NCBI GenBank assembly: GCA_030695565.1
Contig: JAUYRZ010000067.1
Span: forward strand, 51,377 to 115,376
Direction of reading: 5' to 3'
From: Archangium sp.
Lineage (GTDB): Bacteria; Myxococcota; Myxococcia; Myxococcales; Myxococcaceae
DNA: 64,000 nt
Positions 32,617-42,449 of this stretch are shown here, one piece after another. Every line of letters begins with the position of its first letter. Position 1 is the stretch's first letter. A program made the position numbers and the translations under genes. The notes beneath the pieces are model-generated. The model saw nothing but the letters and a program-made list of their open reading frames with translations. It was not told the DNA's origin and ran no database searches.

Positions 32617-35600
32617 ATGCAGATCCGCATCGCGGCTGTTCTTGGTGTTCTCCTGGTGTCCGGCTGCCGCGTCGTCGAACCCGCGCCCGCACCCACCGCC
32701 CCCCGCATCGATGCCTTCACGGCGAGCAAGACGCGCACGGCTCCCGGCGAGCAGGTGACGCTCACCTTCGCCACCACCGGCGCCACCAAGGTCGAGCTGA
32801 CCGACGACTCCGGTAACTCCGTGCAGCTCGACGGCGCCGTCGACAGCGGCACCGCGACCGTCGCGCCCACCCGCTCTGCGTTCTACGTGCTGCGGGCGAC
32901 CGGCGCCGGTGGCCGTGACACGGCCTTCGTGCAGATCGCCGTGAACGAGCCGCTGCAGGATCTCTTCCTCATCGCGGTGCCGGCCACCATCGACTCGGGC
33001 GAGCAGGGGCAGCTCCTCTGGGGCGCGCCGGGCGCATCCACGGTCACCTTGAAGACCGGCGCCGAGCCCGCAGTGACGCTCACCGGCACCACCGGCACGG
33101 TCACCGTCACGCCGGCCACCACCGCGCAGTACACGCTGACCGCGCAGGGCGCACCGGGCACGCCGCCGCTCACCGCGCTGGCGCAGATTCGGGTCCGCCC
33201 CGTCATTCGCGCATCGGCCATCGCCGCGCCCGATGGCGTTCAGCCCGGCGAGACGCTCACTCTCTCGTGGACCACCGCCGGCGCCACGCGCGTCACCGTC
33301 ACCGAGATGACCTTCGGGCAGCTCGCCGACGTGACCGACCCGGCCAGCGCTGCCAACGGCACCTTCGACTTCGTGCTGCCCACGAACCTGCCCAACGGCG
33401 TGGCGGTCACCGACGGCCTGCCGCTCCGCTTCGTGATCGCCGCTACCGCGGGCGACGTCACGGTGGCCTCCGTGCTCAACGACGTCGTCGGCGACGAGCC
33501 GACCATCGACCAGCTCACCGCGCCGGAGTTCGTCTCGGCCGGCACCCAGTTCACCGTGGCGTGGAAGACCTTCAACGCGTCGCAGGTCAGCATCACCGTC
33601 AACGGGCTGCCCCTCTTCCGCACCCTCAACGGTGCGCAGACGCGCGTCGATGACGGCTCGGTGATGCTGGCCGCGCCCACCACGCAGACCGAATACACCC
33701 TGGTCGCGAGCAACGACCGGGGCGTCACGGCCCGGCGCACCTTCAGCGTGCGCCCGGTGGCGGTGCCGGTGATCAACACCTTCACCATCACGCCTTCGAC
33801 CGTCGCGGCCCTGGGCGATCCCGCCACCGCGCGCTGGACCACCACCAACGCGAACCGCCTGCAGCTGCGTTTCGAGAACGGCGCGACCGTCGCGTCGATC
33901 ACCACGCCTTCGCAGATCGCCTCGGGCAACGTGGTGCTCACCCCCGCCACCAGCGGCCGCCTGGTGCTCGAGGCGTCCAACGCCGCGGGCGACGTGGTGA
34001 CCGAGGTGAGGAGCATCACCTTCCAGGGCACAGCCGTGAGCATCACCCCCACGCCCGCGCTGCGCGGCTCGACCGCGGTGCTCAGCTGGACGCTCGCCCC
34101 CGCGGCCGTGCTCGAGACGGTCGGCCTGCCCACCCCGGCCGGCGCCCCCATCCCCAACTCGGCCAACTTCGTCGACCTGTCGATGGACGCCACCGCCGGC
34201 GAGTTGCTCATCGCCGACCCTACCAACGGCTTCGCGCCGCTCACCCCGCCGGCCGGCTTCCGCTTCCCCTTTCTGGGTTCGGTGCGTGACCTCTTCGTGT
34301 CGGTCAACGGCGTGATCACCTTCAGCGCGCCCGGCGCCCTCTCGGACAACTCAGACTTCACCCTGCCGGCCAACTCGGCGCCCTCGATGATCGCCCCCTT
34401 CTGGGACGACCTGAGCATGGGGGCCACCTCGAAGGTGCTCTACGGCCTGCGCACCGCGGTGACCGGGGAACGGTTCCTGGTGGTGCAGTGGGACAAGTTC
34501 CAGCTGGCCGCCGACGCGGCCTCGGTGCTCACCTTCCAGGCGCACCTTTACGAGACGGGCCAGGTCGCGTTCGTCTACCAGACGCTCACCGGCGCGGTGA
34601 ACAGCGTCACCGTGGGCATCAAGGACGCCGCGTGGCCGCTGGTGCAGCAGTTCACCTTCAACAGCACGGCCACCGTGCCTTCGGTGTTCCTCGAGCTGAA
34701 CTACCTCACCGGTGGGCCGGCCGACGGCACGCTCAACCTGGTGGCCAACCGCTCACGGCAGGTGAGCTTCTTTGGCCGCACCGCCACGGGCCTGGTGATC
34801 GCCAGCACCGAGCTGCGCAGCTTCGGCCCCGGCGACGTCACCATCAACGAGGTGATGCCCTTCCCCGAGGCGTCGGTCAGCGCGCTGGGTCAGTGGATCG
34901 AGCTGCGCAACAACGCCAGCGTGGCAGTCGACTTCGACGGCCTGCTGGTCGACAGCACCGGCTCTTCGGTCGACGGTGGCTACGTCATCGCGCCGGGCAC
35001 CGTGGTGCCTGCCGGTGGCCTGCTGGTGCTCGGCCAGTCGCTCAACCCGCTCGATACCGGCGGTGCGCCCGTCACGCAGGTGGCCACCGACCTGCCGCTG
35101 GGCGCCGCCGACCGCGTTCGCGTGCAACTGCAGGGCACGCTGATTCACCAGTTCACGTGGGACGCCGGCACCCCGGGCACTTCGCTCACCGCGCCTGAAG
35201 CGGTGATGGTCGCCGCGGGGCAGACGTTCAGCTGCACCCGCACTGCGACCTTCGGCCCGGCCGGCGCGCTCGGCACGCCCGGCGCCGCCAATGAGTCGTG
35301 TGCCCCCTACGTGCTCACCAGCATCGCTGGCGGCTTCGTGCCCGCGCCCACGGGCGCCGAGATTTTCGCCACCATCGACGGCGATGAAGGCTTCGGAGAT
35401 CGCGCGCTCCCCGTGCCGTTCCCCTACTTCGGGGTGCCCCGCACCACCTTCGGCCTGAGCACCAACGGCTTCATCACGCTCGGTGCCCCGGCACTGACCG
35501 ACTCCTACTTCGGCAACAACACCACGGTGGGCACCACCGCGCCCAACGGCGTTCTCGCCGTCTTCTGGGACGACATGGACCGAGACGTCACCGGCAAGAA

Positions 35601-35895
35601 CACGATGTGGCGCCTGAGCGATCGCACCATCATCAGCTGGGACAACTACCAGTTCTTCTTCAACCCGGCAGACCTCAACTACCAGGTGCACCTGCTCGAC
35701 AACGGCGTCATCGAGTTCCACTACGGAGCGCTCAGCACCACCTCGACCACCCAGAGCGTCATCGACCGCGTCGGTGGCAACTCCGCCACCGTGTGGATCG
35801 AGCGGCCCGACGGCAACCTCGCCATCCGCTCCAGCGTCAACCAATTGAACAGCATCGTGCCGAACTCCGGCCTGCGCTTCACCCCCGTTCCCTGA
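32617..35895 (+). CDS. Giant surface lipoprotein A (Ig-like, nidogen-like, lamin-tail)
   Basis: 1092 aa; lipobox LVSGC (acyl Cys 17). Residues about 25-510 are five or six beta-sandwich repeats of about 80-95 residues with a VTLTF/LTLSW strand and ATKVxL turns. A nidogen-like domain follows (FPFLGSVRDLFVSVNGVITF, SMIAPFWDDLS), then a lamin-tail domain (INEVMPFPEASVSALGQWIE, RNNASVAVDFDGLLV) and a second nidogen-like domain at the C-terminus (FGLSTNGFITLG, VFWDDMD). Exposed at the surface and probably adhesive or structural; no enzyme motif. The ATG follows GAGG. First of three tandem paralogues; the next gene starts 15 nt downstream. Confidence 0.8.
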   Translation: MQIRIAAVLGVLLVSGCRVVEPAPAPTAPRIDAFTASKTRTAPGEQVTLTFATTGATKVELTDDSGNSVQLDGAVDSGTATVAPTRSAFYVLRATGAGGRDTAFVQIAVNEPLQDLFLIAVPATIDSGEQGQLLWGAPGASTVTLKTGAEPAVTLTGTTGTVTVTPATTAQYTLTAQGAPGTPPLTALAQIRVRPVIRASAIAAPDGVQPGETLTLSWTTAGATRVTVTEMTFGQLADVTDPASAANGTFDFVLPTNLPNGVAVTDGLPLRFVIAATAGDVTVASVLNDVVGDEPTIDQLTAPEFVSAGTQFTVAWKTFNASQVSITVNGLPLFRTLNGAQTRVDDGSVMLAAPTTQTEYTLVASNDRGVTARRTFSVRPVAVPVINTFTITPSTVAALGDPATARWTTTNANRLQLRFENGATVASITTPSQIASGNVVLTPATSGRLVLEASNAAGDVVTEVRSITFQGTAVSITPTPALRGSTAVLSWTLAPAAVLETVGLPTPAGAPIPNSANFVDLSMDATAGELLIADPTNGFAPLTPPAGFRFPFLGSVRDLFVSVNGVITFSAPGALSDNSDFTLPANSAPSMIAPFWDDLSMGATSKVLYGLRTAVTGERFLVVQWDKFQLAADAASVLTFQAHLYETGQVAFVYQTLTGAVNSVTVGIKDAAWPLVQQFTFNSTATVPSVFLELNYLTGGPADGTLNLVANRSRQVSFFGRTATGLVIASTELRSFGPGDVTINEVMPFPEASVSALGQWIELRNNASVAVDFDGLLVDSTGSSVDGGYVIAPGTVVPAGGLLVLGQSLNPLDTGGAPVTQVATDLPLGAADRVRVQLQGTLIHQFTWDAGTPGTSLTAPEAVMVAAGQTFSCTRTATFGPAGALGTPGAANESCAPYVLTSIAGGFVPAPTGAEIFATIDGDEGFGDRALPVPFPYFGVPRTTFGLSTNGFITLGAPALTDSYFGNNTTVGTTAPNGVLAVFWDDMDRDVTGKNTMWRLSDRTIISWDNYQFFFNPADLNYQVHLLDNGVIEFHYGALSTTSTTQSVIDRVGGNSATVWIERPDGNLAIRSSVNQLNSIVPNSGLRFTPVP

Positions 35896-35910
35896 GCCGT
35901 GGACACGACC

Positions 35911-38900
35911 ATGAAGACCACTTTCCCGATGTCCCGCATTGCGCTCGGTTTCCTGCTGAGCTCGTTCGTCGCCTGCACCGTGCCCCCGCCCGATGAGCTC
36001 GAGCCGGCGCCCAAAGTGCTCTCGTTCACCGCCTCGCAGTACGAGGTGCCCGTCGGTGCCAGCGTCAAGCTGACCTGGAGCGCAGAGAACGCCACCAGCG
36101 TGAAGATCGACGAGCTCAAGCTCGGCTCGGTCTCCGGCGTGTCGGGCAACGCAGGTGAGGTCGAGGTGGCCATCACCGGTGACTCGCTCTTCGTCTTCAC
36201 CGCTCGCAACGCGCGCGGCGTCTCGGACACCGCCGTGGTCGCGGTGCGCGTCGGCGCGGCGGCGGGCTCGGTGCTCTTCACCGGCTTGCCCAACGTCATC
36301 ACGGCAGGCCAGCCGGTGACCCTGGCGTGGTCCGCTCCGGGCGCCGCGGCGGTGACCCTGGTGGCTGCTCCGGGCGGGGCGATCGACGTGCAGGGCCAGC
36401 TCGCTTCGGGCTCGGTCACCGTCAACCCGCAGGTCAACACCACCTACACCCTGACTGCAGGCCTGCGCACGGCCACCACCGCGGTCACGGTTCGCCCCAC
36501 CCTGCTTTCCTTCACCGCCTCGAGCCTCACGGCCGACGCGGGCAGCACCGTGACCCTCTCGTGGACCACCGCGAACGCGACCCGCGTGCAGTTGAGCGCA
36601 CCTGGCCGCGGCATCCTCGCCGACAAGATGGATCCCTCCGAAGTGGCCTCGGGCAGCTTCGCCGACACGCTCCCCACCTCGGTCGATCCCGGCGCCCTGT
36701 TCCCCTACCAGCTGACGGTCACCGGCCCCGGTGAGACGCTCACCGATTCGTTGGTCGTATCGATCGCCGGCCAGCCCGCGGTGCTCACCTTCACGGCGCC
36801 CAAATACGTGCGCCAGAGCAATGATGCCGGCATCACGCTGACCTGGACCACCCGCGCGGCCGACTCCGTGTCCATCGCGGCCGACGGCGTGGAGTTCTAC
36901 CGCGCGCCGCTCAGCGCGTTGGAGGCCGGCACCCTGCAGGTGCCTTCGCCCACCACCGACACCACCTACCAGCTCATCGCCAGCAACAGCCGCGGTGGCC
37001 GCGCGACGAGCTCGGCGCTGGTCGACGTGGTCGGCCTGCCCACCGTCACCATGACCGCCACGCCCGCGAGCATCACCCCGGGCGATCCGGTCACCTTGGG
37101 CTGGGCGGGCACCGACGTGCGCAACGTGCGCTTCGTCTCTCCGTTCAACGCCACGCTCGTGCGCGTCGCCGACACCACCGACACGGGCACCGCGCCAGGC
37201 ACCTTCACCTTCGCCACCACCTCGGTCATCCGGCTGGAGGCAGACAACGGCGCAGGCGACGTGGCCACCGCCACCGCCACGGTCACCGTCACCAACGCGT
37301 TCGCCATCACGCAGCCGGCGGGCACCCTGCGTTCGGGCGAGTCGGTCACCCTCAGCTGGACGGGCGGCCAGACCGTCACCGGCCTGCCGCACAGCGACGT
37401 GGTGGTGCGTTCGCCTTCGACGGGCTTCGACGACATCGCGGCCACCGGCACGCCCATCACCCTGTCGTCCACCGATGACGCGGTCGCCGAGCTCAACCCG
37501 GTCGGCTTCTCAGCGCCCTTCTTCGACCGCGTGGTGGGCGAGCGCGTCTTCGTCAACACCAACGGCTACCTCTCGTTCGGGCCCATCAACCCGCGCAACT
37601 ACAGCGAGGTGAACCTGCCCAGCGCCAAGATGGAGCCCTACTCCATCGCCCCCAACTGGGACGACCTCTTCAGCGTCAGCATGCGCTGGCAGGTCAAGCC
37701 CACCACGGGCAACGACCAGGTGCTCATCGTGCAGTGGAACAGCGGCACGACGAAGGCCTTCCAGGTGAAGCTGCACAGCACCGGGCAGCTCGACCTCGAG
37801 TACGGCACGTTCTCCAGCCCCGGCAAGGTGGGCATCAACGGGCCCACCTCGGGCAGCGGCGTGGTGGTGACCGCCGTGCCGGCCGCCAACACCGGCCTCA
37901 CCTTCTTCGGCCCCAAGTCGAGCCCGGCGTTGGTGCCGGTGTTCGACCAGCTCAACCTGGTGGCCACGGCGACCCTGGGCGGCCAGCCCGTCACCATCAA
38001 CCACGACGTCGGCCCGGTGTTGCGCGCGAACGACCTCACGGTGGGCGAAGCGCTGGTGGCTCCGGCCTCCACCGTGGGTGCCCCCGGCCAGTGGTTCGAG
38101 CTCGCCAACACGCGCGACGAGGCGATCGACCTCACCGGCTGGGCGTTCGGCCCCACCGATGGTGGCACCGCCGCGGTGCTCTCCGGCCAGGTGCCCGCAC
38201 GCGGCGTGTTGGTGGTGGGCGCCAGCGCAGACCCTGCCCTCAACGACGACGCCGGCGTGCAGCTGGTGCTCACCGGCCTCAACACGGGGCTGGTCGACGC
38301 GGGCGTGCTCGCCCTCTCGCGCAACGGCGGCAACCTGAACACCTCGGCCTGGTTGAACCCCACGCCGGGTGCGGCCCTGGTGAGCGACTTCGGGCCCTAC
38401 AAACTGAGCACCGACACCAGCGGCACCGCGCCGCACGCCCAGACCTGCCTGGCCACCGCGCCGTTCGGCAACCAGACGGTGCCGCAGCTCGGCACGCCGG
38501 GTACCGCCAGCTCGTGCGGCTTCGGCTACGCGTGGCGTCGCTTGCCGGGTGGTTTCTTCGACATCTCCACCACCGGCACGCCTGTCACCCTCTCCAGCAT
38601 CGACGAAGGGTTCGGCACGGTGCCGCTCGCGGCCGCGCCCTTCCCCTTCTTCGGTACCGCCCAGACGGCCGTGCGCGTCTCGTCGAACGGTTTCCTCGCC
38701 TTCGACGCGGCGGGCACCAACTCGACCTTCACCAGCAACTCGCCGAGCACCACCGACGCCAACGGCGTGGCGGCGATCTTCGCCGGCAACCTCATCGGCG
38801 ACTTCACCACTGCCGCAGTCTACTCACAGCGGGTGGCCGCCAACGTCGACCCCGCCGCGCCCGCCGCGCACTGGGTGGTGCAGTGGACGCACTGGGCGCA

Positions 38901-39138
38901 CTTCAACAACACGCTGAACTTCGATGACCTGAACTTCCAGGTGAAGCTCTTCGACGACGGCACCCTCGAGTACCACTACGGCCTGATGCTCAGCACCAGC
39001 ATCGACCAGTACGGCTCCGGCATCAGCAGCGTGACCTGGCTGGAGAACCCCACCGGCACGCAGGCGCTGGTCATCAACGCCAACTCCTTCACGCCCGGCG
39101 TCCAGTCGAACTCGGGCGTTCGTTTCAGCCCCCGGTAA
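35911..39138 (+). CDS. Giant surface lipoprotein B, paralogue of A
   Basis: 1075 aa; lipobox FVAC (acyl Cys 22). Same order as A: about five Ig-like repeats (VKLTWSAENATSVKI, VTLSWTTANATRVQL, VTLGWAGTDVRNV), nidogen-like domain (GERVFVNTNGYLSFG, SIAPNWDD), lamin-tail domain (PGQWFELANTRDEAIDLTG, WAFGPTDGG) and a second nidogen-like domain (VRVSSNGFLAFD, FQVKLFDDGTLEYHYG). The homology with A and C is clear at motif level throughout, indicating tandem duplication. A GTG four codons upstream is an alternative start. Only 3 nt separate it from gene C. Confidence 0.8.
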   Translation: MKTTFPMSRIALGFLLSSFVACTVPPPDELEPAPKVLSFTASQYEVPVGASVKLTWSAENATSVKIDELKLGSVSGVSGNAGEVEVAITGDSLFVFTARNARGVSDTAVVAVRVGAAAGSVLFTGLPNVITAGQPVTLAWSAPGAAAVTLVAAPGGAIDVQGQLASGSVTVNPQVNTTYTLTAGLRTATTAVTVRPTLLSFTASSLTADAGSTVTLSWTTANATRVQLSAPGRGILADKMDPSEVASGSFADTLPTSVDPGALFPYQLTVTGPGETLTDSLVVSIAGQPAVLTFTAPKYVRQSNDAGITLTWTTRAADSVSIAADGVEFYRAPLSALEAGTLQVPSPTTDTTYQLIASNSRGGRATSSALVDVVGLPTVTMTATPASITPGDPVTLGWAGTDVRNVRFVSPFNATLVRVADTTDTGTAPGTFTFATTSVIRLEADNGAGDVATATATVTVTNAFAITQPAGTLRSGESVTLSWTGGQTVTGLPHSDVVVRSPSTGFDDIAATGTPITLSSTDDAVAELNPVGFSAPFFDRVVGERVFVNTNGYLSFGPINPRNYSEVNLPSAKMEPYSIAPNWDDLFSVSMRWQVKPTTGNDQVLIVQWNSGTTKAFQVKLHSTGQLDLEYGTFSSPGKVGINGPTSGSGVVVTAVPAANTGLTFFGPKSSPALVPVFDQLNLVATATLGGQPVTINHDVGPVLRANDLTVGEALVAPASTVGAPGQWFELANTRDEAIDLTGWAFGPTDGGTAAVLSGQVPARGVLVVGASADPALNDDAGVQLVLTGLNTGLVDAGVLALSRNGGNLNTSAWLNPTPGAALVSDFGPYKLSTDTSGTAPHAQTCLATAPFGNQTVPQLGTPGTASSCGFGYAWRRLPGGFFDISTTGTPVTLSSIDEGFGTVPLAAAPFPFFGTAQTAVRVSSNGFLAFDAAGTNSTFTSNSPSTTDANGVAAIFAGNLIGDFTTAAVYSQRVAANVDPAAPAAHWVVQWTHWAHFNNTLNFDDLNFQVKLFDDGTLEYHYGLMLSTSIDQYGSGISSVTWLENPTGTQALVINANSFTPGVQSNSGVRFSPR

Positions 39139-39141
39139 CCC

Positions 39142-42100
39142 ATGCGCCCCTCACGGAACTCCATGAACTCCGCTCGTTCCTTTTTCGTTTCAGTGGCCGT
39201 GGTGGCGACCTTCGCCGGTTGCCGCATCGAGAAGCCGGCCACGGTGGTGCCGGCCCCGCCTTCCATCGAGTCGTTCACCACTTCATCGCCGTCGGCGCCC
39301 AGCGGCGGCACGGTGACCTTGAGCTGGCAGACCGCCGACGCCACCAGCATCGAGCTGCGTGAGGCCTCGACGGGTGCGCTCAACGTGGCGACCGACCTGG
39401 TCGACGGCACCTTCCAGGCGACCGTTCAGGGCTCGTCTTTGTTCGTGCTGGTCGCCCGTGGCCCTGGTGGCTCTGACGCGCGCGCCCTCTCGGTGGCGCT
39501 CGACGGCCAGGAACTGGGTGAACTTTCGTTCACCGCCTTGCCCCCGGTCATCGCGGGCGGCGCCAGCACCACCCTCGCGTGGACGGCGCCCGGCGCCACC
39601 GAGGTCAGCTTGACCGCGGGCGGCCAGGCGGTCGACATCGGAGGCCAGCGCACCAGCGGCGCGGTCACCGTCTCGCCGAAGTTCGACACCGTCTACACCC
39701 TGACCGCCGATGGCGTGGCGCGCTCCGTCACGGTCACCGTGCAGGCCGCGCTGCTGACCGCCGAGGTCACCCCGCGCGCAGCTGAAGTGGGTCAGACCGT
39801 CACCCTCAGCTGGACCGCCGCGGGCGCCGACAGCGTGACCGTGAGCAGCGGTGCGCGGGGCCGGCTGTTCGAGACCACCACGTCCGCGCAGATCGAGTCG
39901 GGCACGTTCGCCGACGTGGTGCCGCCCACGCCCGACAACGGGGTCGTCACCTACGAGATCGCCGCCATCAAGGGCACCACCCGCTTCACCCGGGTGCTCG
40001 AGGTGAACGTGGGCACCGGCATCGCCATCACCCGCTTCGATGCGCCCCGTTTCGCGGCCTCCGGCGCCAACTACTCGGTGCGCTGGGAGACCCGCGCCGC
40101 CGACAGCGTGGAGCTCAAGCTCGACGGCGTGACCGTGCACCGCACCTCGTCACGGCAGACCGCGGCGGTGGGCATCTTCGCCTTCGCGTCGCCCGCGGCC
40201 GACTTCTCGGTCGAGCTGATCGCCACCAACGCCCTGGGCGGCCGCGCCAGCCAGCTGGCGTTGATCGACTCGGTGGGCGTGCCCACCTCGGCCACCCTGA
40301 CGGCCAACCCCACCACGGTGGCGGCAGGCCAGCCGGTCACCCTGACCTTCGCCTCGGCAGAAGCGCGCCGGGTGCGCATCCTCGACTCGGCAGGCAACGC
40401 GGTCTTCTCCGTCACCGGTCAAGCCGCCGAGAGCGGTACGGCCACCGTGTACCCCGACGTCAGCACCACCTTCACGCTGGCCGCTGACAACCTGCTGGGC
40501 AACGCTGCGGTCAACGCGACGGCGGCGGTCACCGTGACGGGCGCGCTGCCCACCCTCACCCAGTTTCCCCCCACGGCGCTGAACGGCCAGAAGGTCACCC
40601 TCGACACGGCGGCCAGCGGCGCATTGCTCTACGGCTTCCCGCACCTGCAGGTGCTCACGGCGGCGCAGGCCGATTTCCTCGACATCCGCTCCACCGGCGC
40701 ACGCGTGCTGGAGAGCGGCTCCAACGTGACCTCGGTCACCCTGCCCTTCTCCACCCGCCTCTGGGGCCAGCTGCGCACCGGGCCGCTGACCATCTCGCGC
40801 GCGGGCTGGATGGCCTGGGGCGCTCCGTTGAGCGCGGTCACCTCGAACGCCACCACGCTGCCCAGCGGTACCGGCGCCGACGGGTTGATCGCCCCCTTCT
40901 GGGACGACCTCACCCTCACCGCCAGTGCGGCGGTCTACGTCGAGGTGGTGGGCGATGCGCCCGAGCAGTCGCTCATCGTGCAGTGGGATGGCCTGCAGGT
41001 GGGCACCACGGCCGGCACCGAGGTCACCTTCCAGGCGAAGGTGCACCAGCGCGGCATGGTCTCGTTCCACTACCGCACCATGAACTACGGCACGACCACC
41101 TTCGCCGTGGGCGTGCAGGATCAGACGCGCCAGGTGGCGCTCACTGCGCCCGCCGCGCCCACCAGCAACTCCTCGCTCTACTTCTTCAGCCCCGTGGCGC
41201 CGCCCATCGAGACGCGCGTGGCGAAGGGCGGCACCGTGGGCGGCTACGTGAAGCAGGGTGAGCTCTACTCGCTCATCTCGCAGCCCGCCGCGGCCTACGT
41301 CATCCCCACCGACATCGGGCTGACCGAGTTGATGTTCCGCACGCACGCGTCGGTGCCCGGCGGCCAGTACATCGAAGTGCTCAACCGCACCTCGAGCCCC
41401 CTCGACATGTCGGGCTGGGAGCTGCGCGCCCCCGGCACCCCCACCTTCTTCGTGCCGCCTGGTTTCACGCTGCAGCCCAACGTGCCCACGGTCATCGGCA
41501 CCACCACCGACTCCGCGCTCAACGACGACGCGGGCGTCACCCTGGCCTGGGGCACCTCGGGCTTCTCGCTCTCGCAAGACGCGGGCAGCTTCACCATCGG
41601 CACCTCGGATGCCGGCTCGGGCTTCACCTACAACGGCCCCGCTGACGGCGGCCGCGGTCAGGGCCTCAACGTCGACCCCGGCCCGTTGGTGGGCAGCACC
41701 GGCACGCCTTCGCTGGTCGCCTGCTCGGCCACCACGCCGTACGGCGGCCAGACGCCAGCGCAGCTGGGCACGCCCGGCAGCGATCCCGGCTGCGGCTTCC
41801 CCTACACGCTGCAGGTCATGCCTTCGAAGTTCGTCGACATCAGCGACGCGGGCACGGCGCTGCTCAACGGCACCCTCGCCGAGACCTTCGCGGTGGCCAT
41901 CAACCTCGCGCCCAACTCCGGGGATCCCGCGCCGGTCGCGTTCGGCGCACCGCGCCCCATCGTCTCGATGGGCGGCAACGGCTACCTGCGGTGGGGCACC
42001 TTCACCAGCAGCACCGACACCAACCGCACGGTGACCAGCACCACCTCCAACGTGGGCTCGGTGGCCGTGTTCTGGGACGACCTCGATTCGCTGCTCCCCC

Positions 42101-42420
42101 GCAGCGAGCTGTTCTGGAAGAAGTTCGAGCCCAACGAAGACCCCGCCACGCCGGAGCGTCACTGGGTCTTCCAGTGGCGTGCCCTGAGCTTCGGCTCGAG
42201 CTCGCCTTCGGATGACCTGAACTTCGAGGCCAAGCTCTTCGAGAGCGGCGTCATCGAGTACCACTACGGAGCGATGGTCTCGGGCACGACCACCAACTAC
42301 GCCAGCGGTACCTCGGCCACCGCGTGGTTGGAGAACCCGACCGGCACGCAGGCGCTGGTCATCTCCGTGAACCAGCCGCTGATCCGCCCCTTCACCAGCT
42401 ACCGCTTCGTCCCCCGCTGA
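39142..42420 (+). CDS. Giant surface lipoprotein C, paralogue of A and B
   Basis: 1092 aa; signal peptide with lipobox TFAGC (Cys 27; a later ATG at codon 8 would also serve). Ig-like repeats (VTLSWQTADATSIEL, TTLAWTAPGATEVSL, VTLSWTAAGADSVTV, VTLTFASAEARRV), nidogen-like domain (GLIAPFWDDLTL, VTFQAKVHQRGMVSFHYR), lamin-tail domain (GGQYIEVLNRTSSPLDMSG) and C-terminal nidogen-like domain (GSVAVFWDDLDS, FEAKLFESGVIEYHYG). The third copy is more divergent in the lamin-tail loop. Ends at the TGATG overlapping the outermost start of the TIG-repeat gene, so all four genes form one operon. Confidence 0.8.
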   Translation: MRPSRNSMNSARSFFVSVAVVATFAGCRIEKPATVVPAPPSIESFTTSSPSAPSGGTVTLSWQTADATSIELREASTGALNVATDLVDGTFQATVQGSSLFVLVARGPGGSDARALSVALDGQELGELSFTALPPVIAGGASTTLAWTAPGATEVSLTAGGQAVDIGGQRTSGAVTVSPKFDTVYTLTADGVARSVTVTVQAALLTAEVTPRAAEVGQTVTLSWTAAGADSVTVSSGARGRLFETTTSAQIESGTFADVVPPTPDNGVVTYEIAAIKGTTRFTRVLEVNVGTGIAITRFDAPRFAASGANYSVRWETRAADSVELKLDGVTVHRTSSRQTAAVGIFAFASPAADFSVELIATNALGGRASQLALIDSVGVPTSATLTANPTTVAAGQPVTLTFASAEARRVRILDSAGNAVFSVTGQAAESGTATVYPDVSTTFTLAADNLLGNAAVNATAAVTVTGALPTLTQFPPTALNGQKVTLDTAASGALLYGFPHLQVLTAAQADFLDIRSTGARVLESGSNVTSVTLPFSTRLWGQLRTGPLTISRAGWMAWGAPLSAVTSNATTLPSGTGADGLIAPFWDDLTLTASAAVYVEVVGDAPEQSLIVQWDGLQVGTTAGTEVTFQAKVHQRGMVSFHYRTMNYGTTTFAVGVQDQTRQVALTAPAAPTSNSSLYFFSPVAPPIETRVAKGGTVGGYVKQGELYSLISQPAAAYVIPTDIGLTELMFRTHASVPGGQYIEVLNRTSSPLDMSGWELRAPGTPTFFVPPGFTLQPNVPTVIGTTTDSALNDDAGVTLAWGTSGFSLSQDAGSFTIGTSDAGSGFTYNGPADGGRGQGLNVDPGPLVGSTGTPSLVACSATTPYGGQTPAQLGTPGSDPGCGFPYTLQVMPSKFVDISDAGTALLNGTLAETFAVAINLAPNSGDPAPVAFGAPRPIVSMGGNGYLRWGTFTSSTDTNRTVTSTTSNVGSVAVFWDDLDSLLPRSELFWKKFEPNEDPATPERHWVFQWRALSFGSSSPSDDLNFEAKLFESGVIEYHYGAMVSGTTTNYASGTSATAWLENPTGTQALVISVNQPLIRPFTSYRFVPR

Positions 42421-42449
42421 TGCGCTCTGCACATTCTTTCGAGGTCTCC

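Noticed and set aside
34753..37392. Minus-strand open frame of about 880 codons across giant lipoproteins A and B
   Set aside because: Same antisense effect; crosses the boundary between two real genes and has low-complexity composition.
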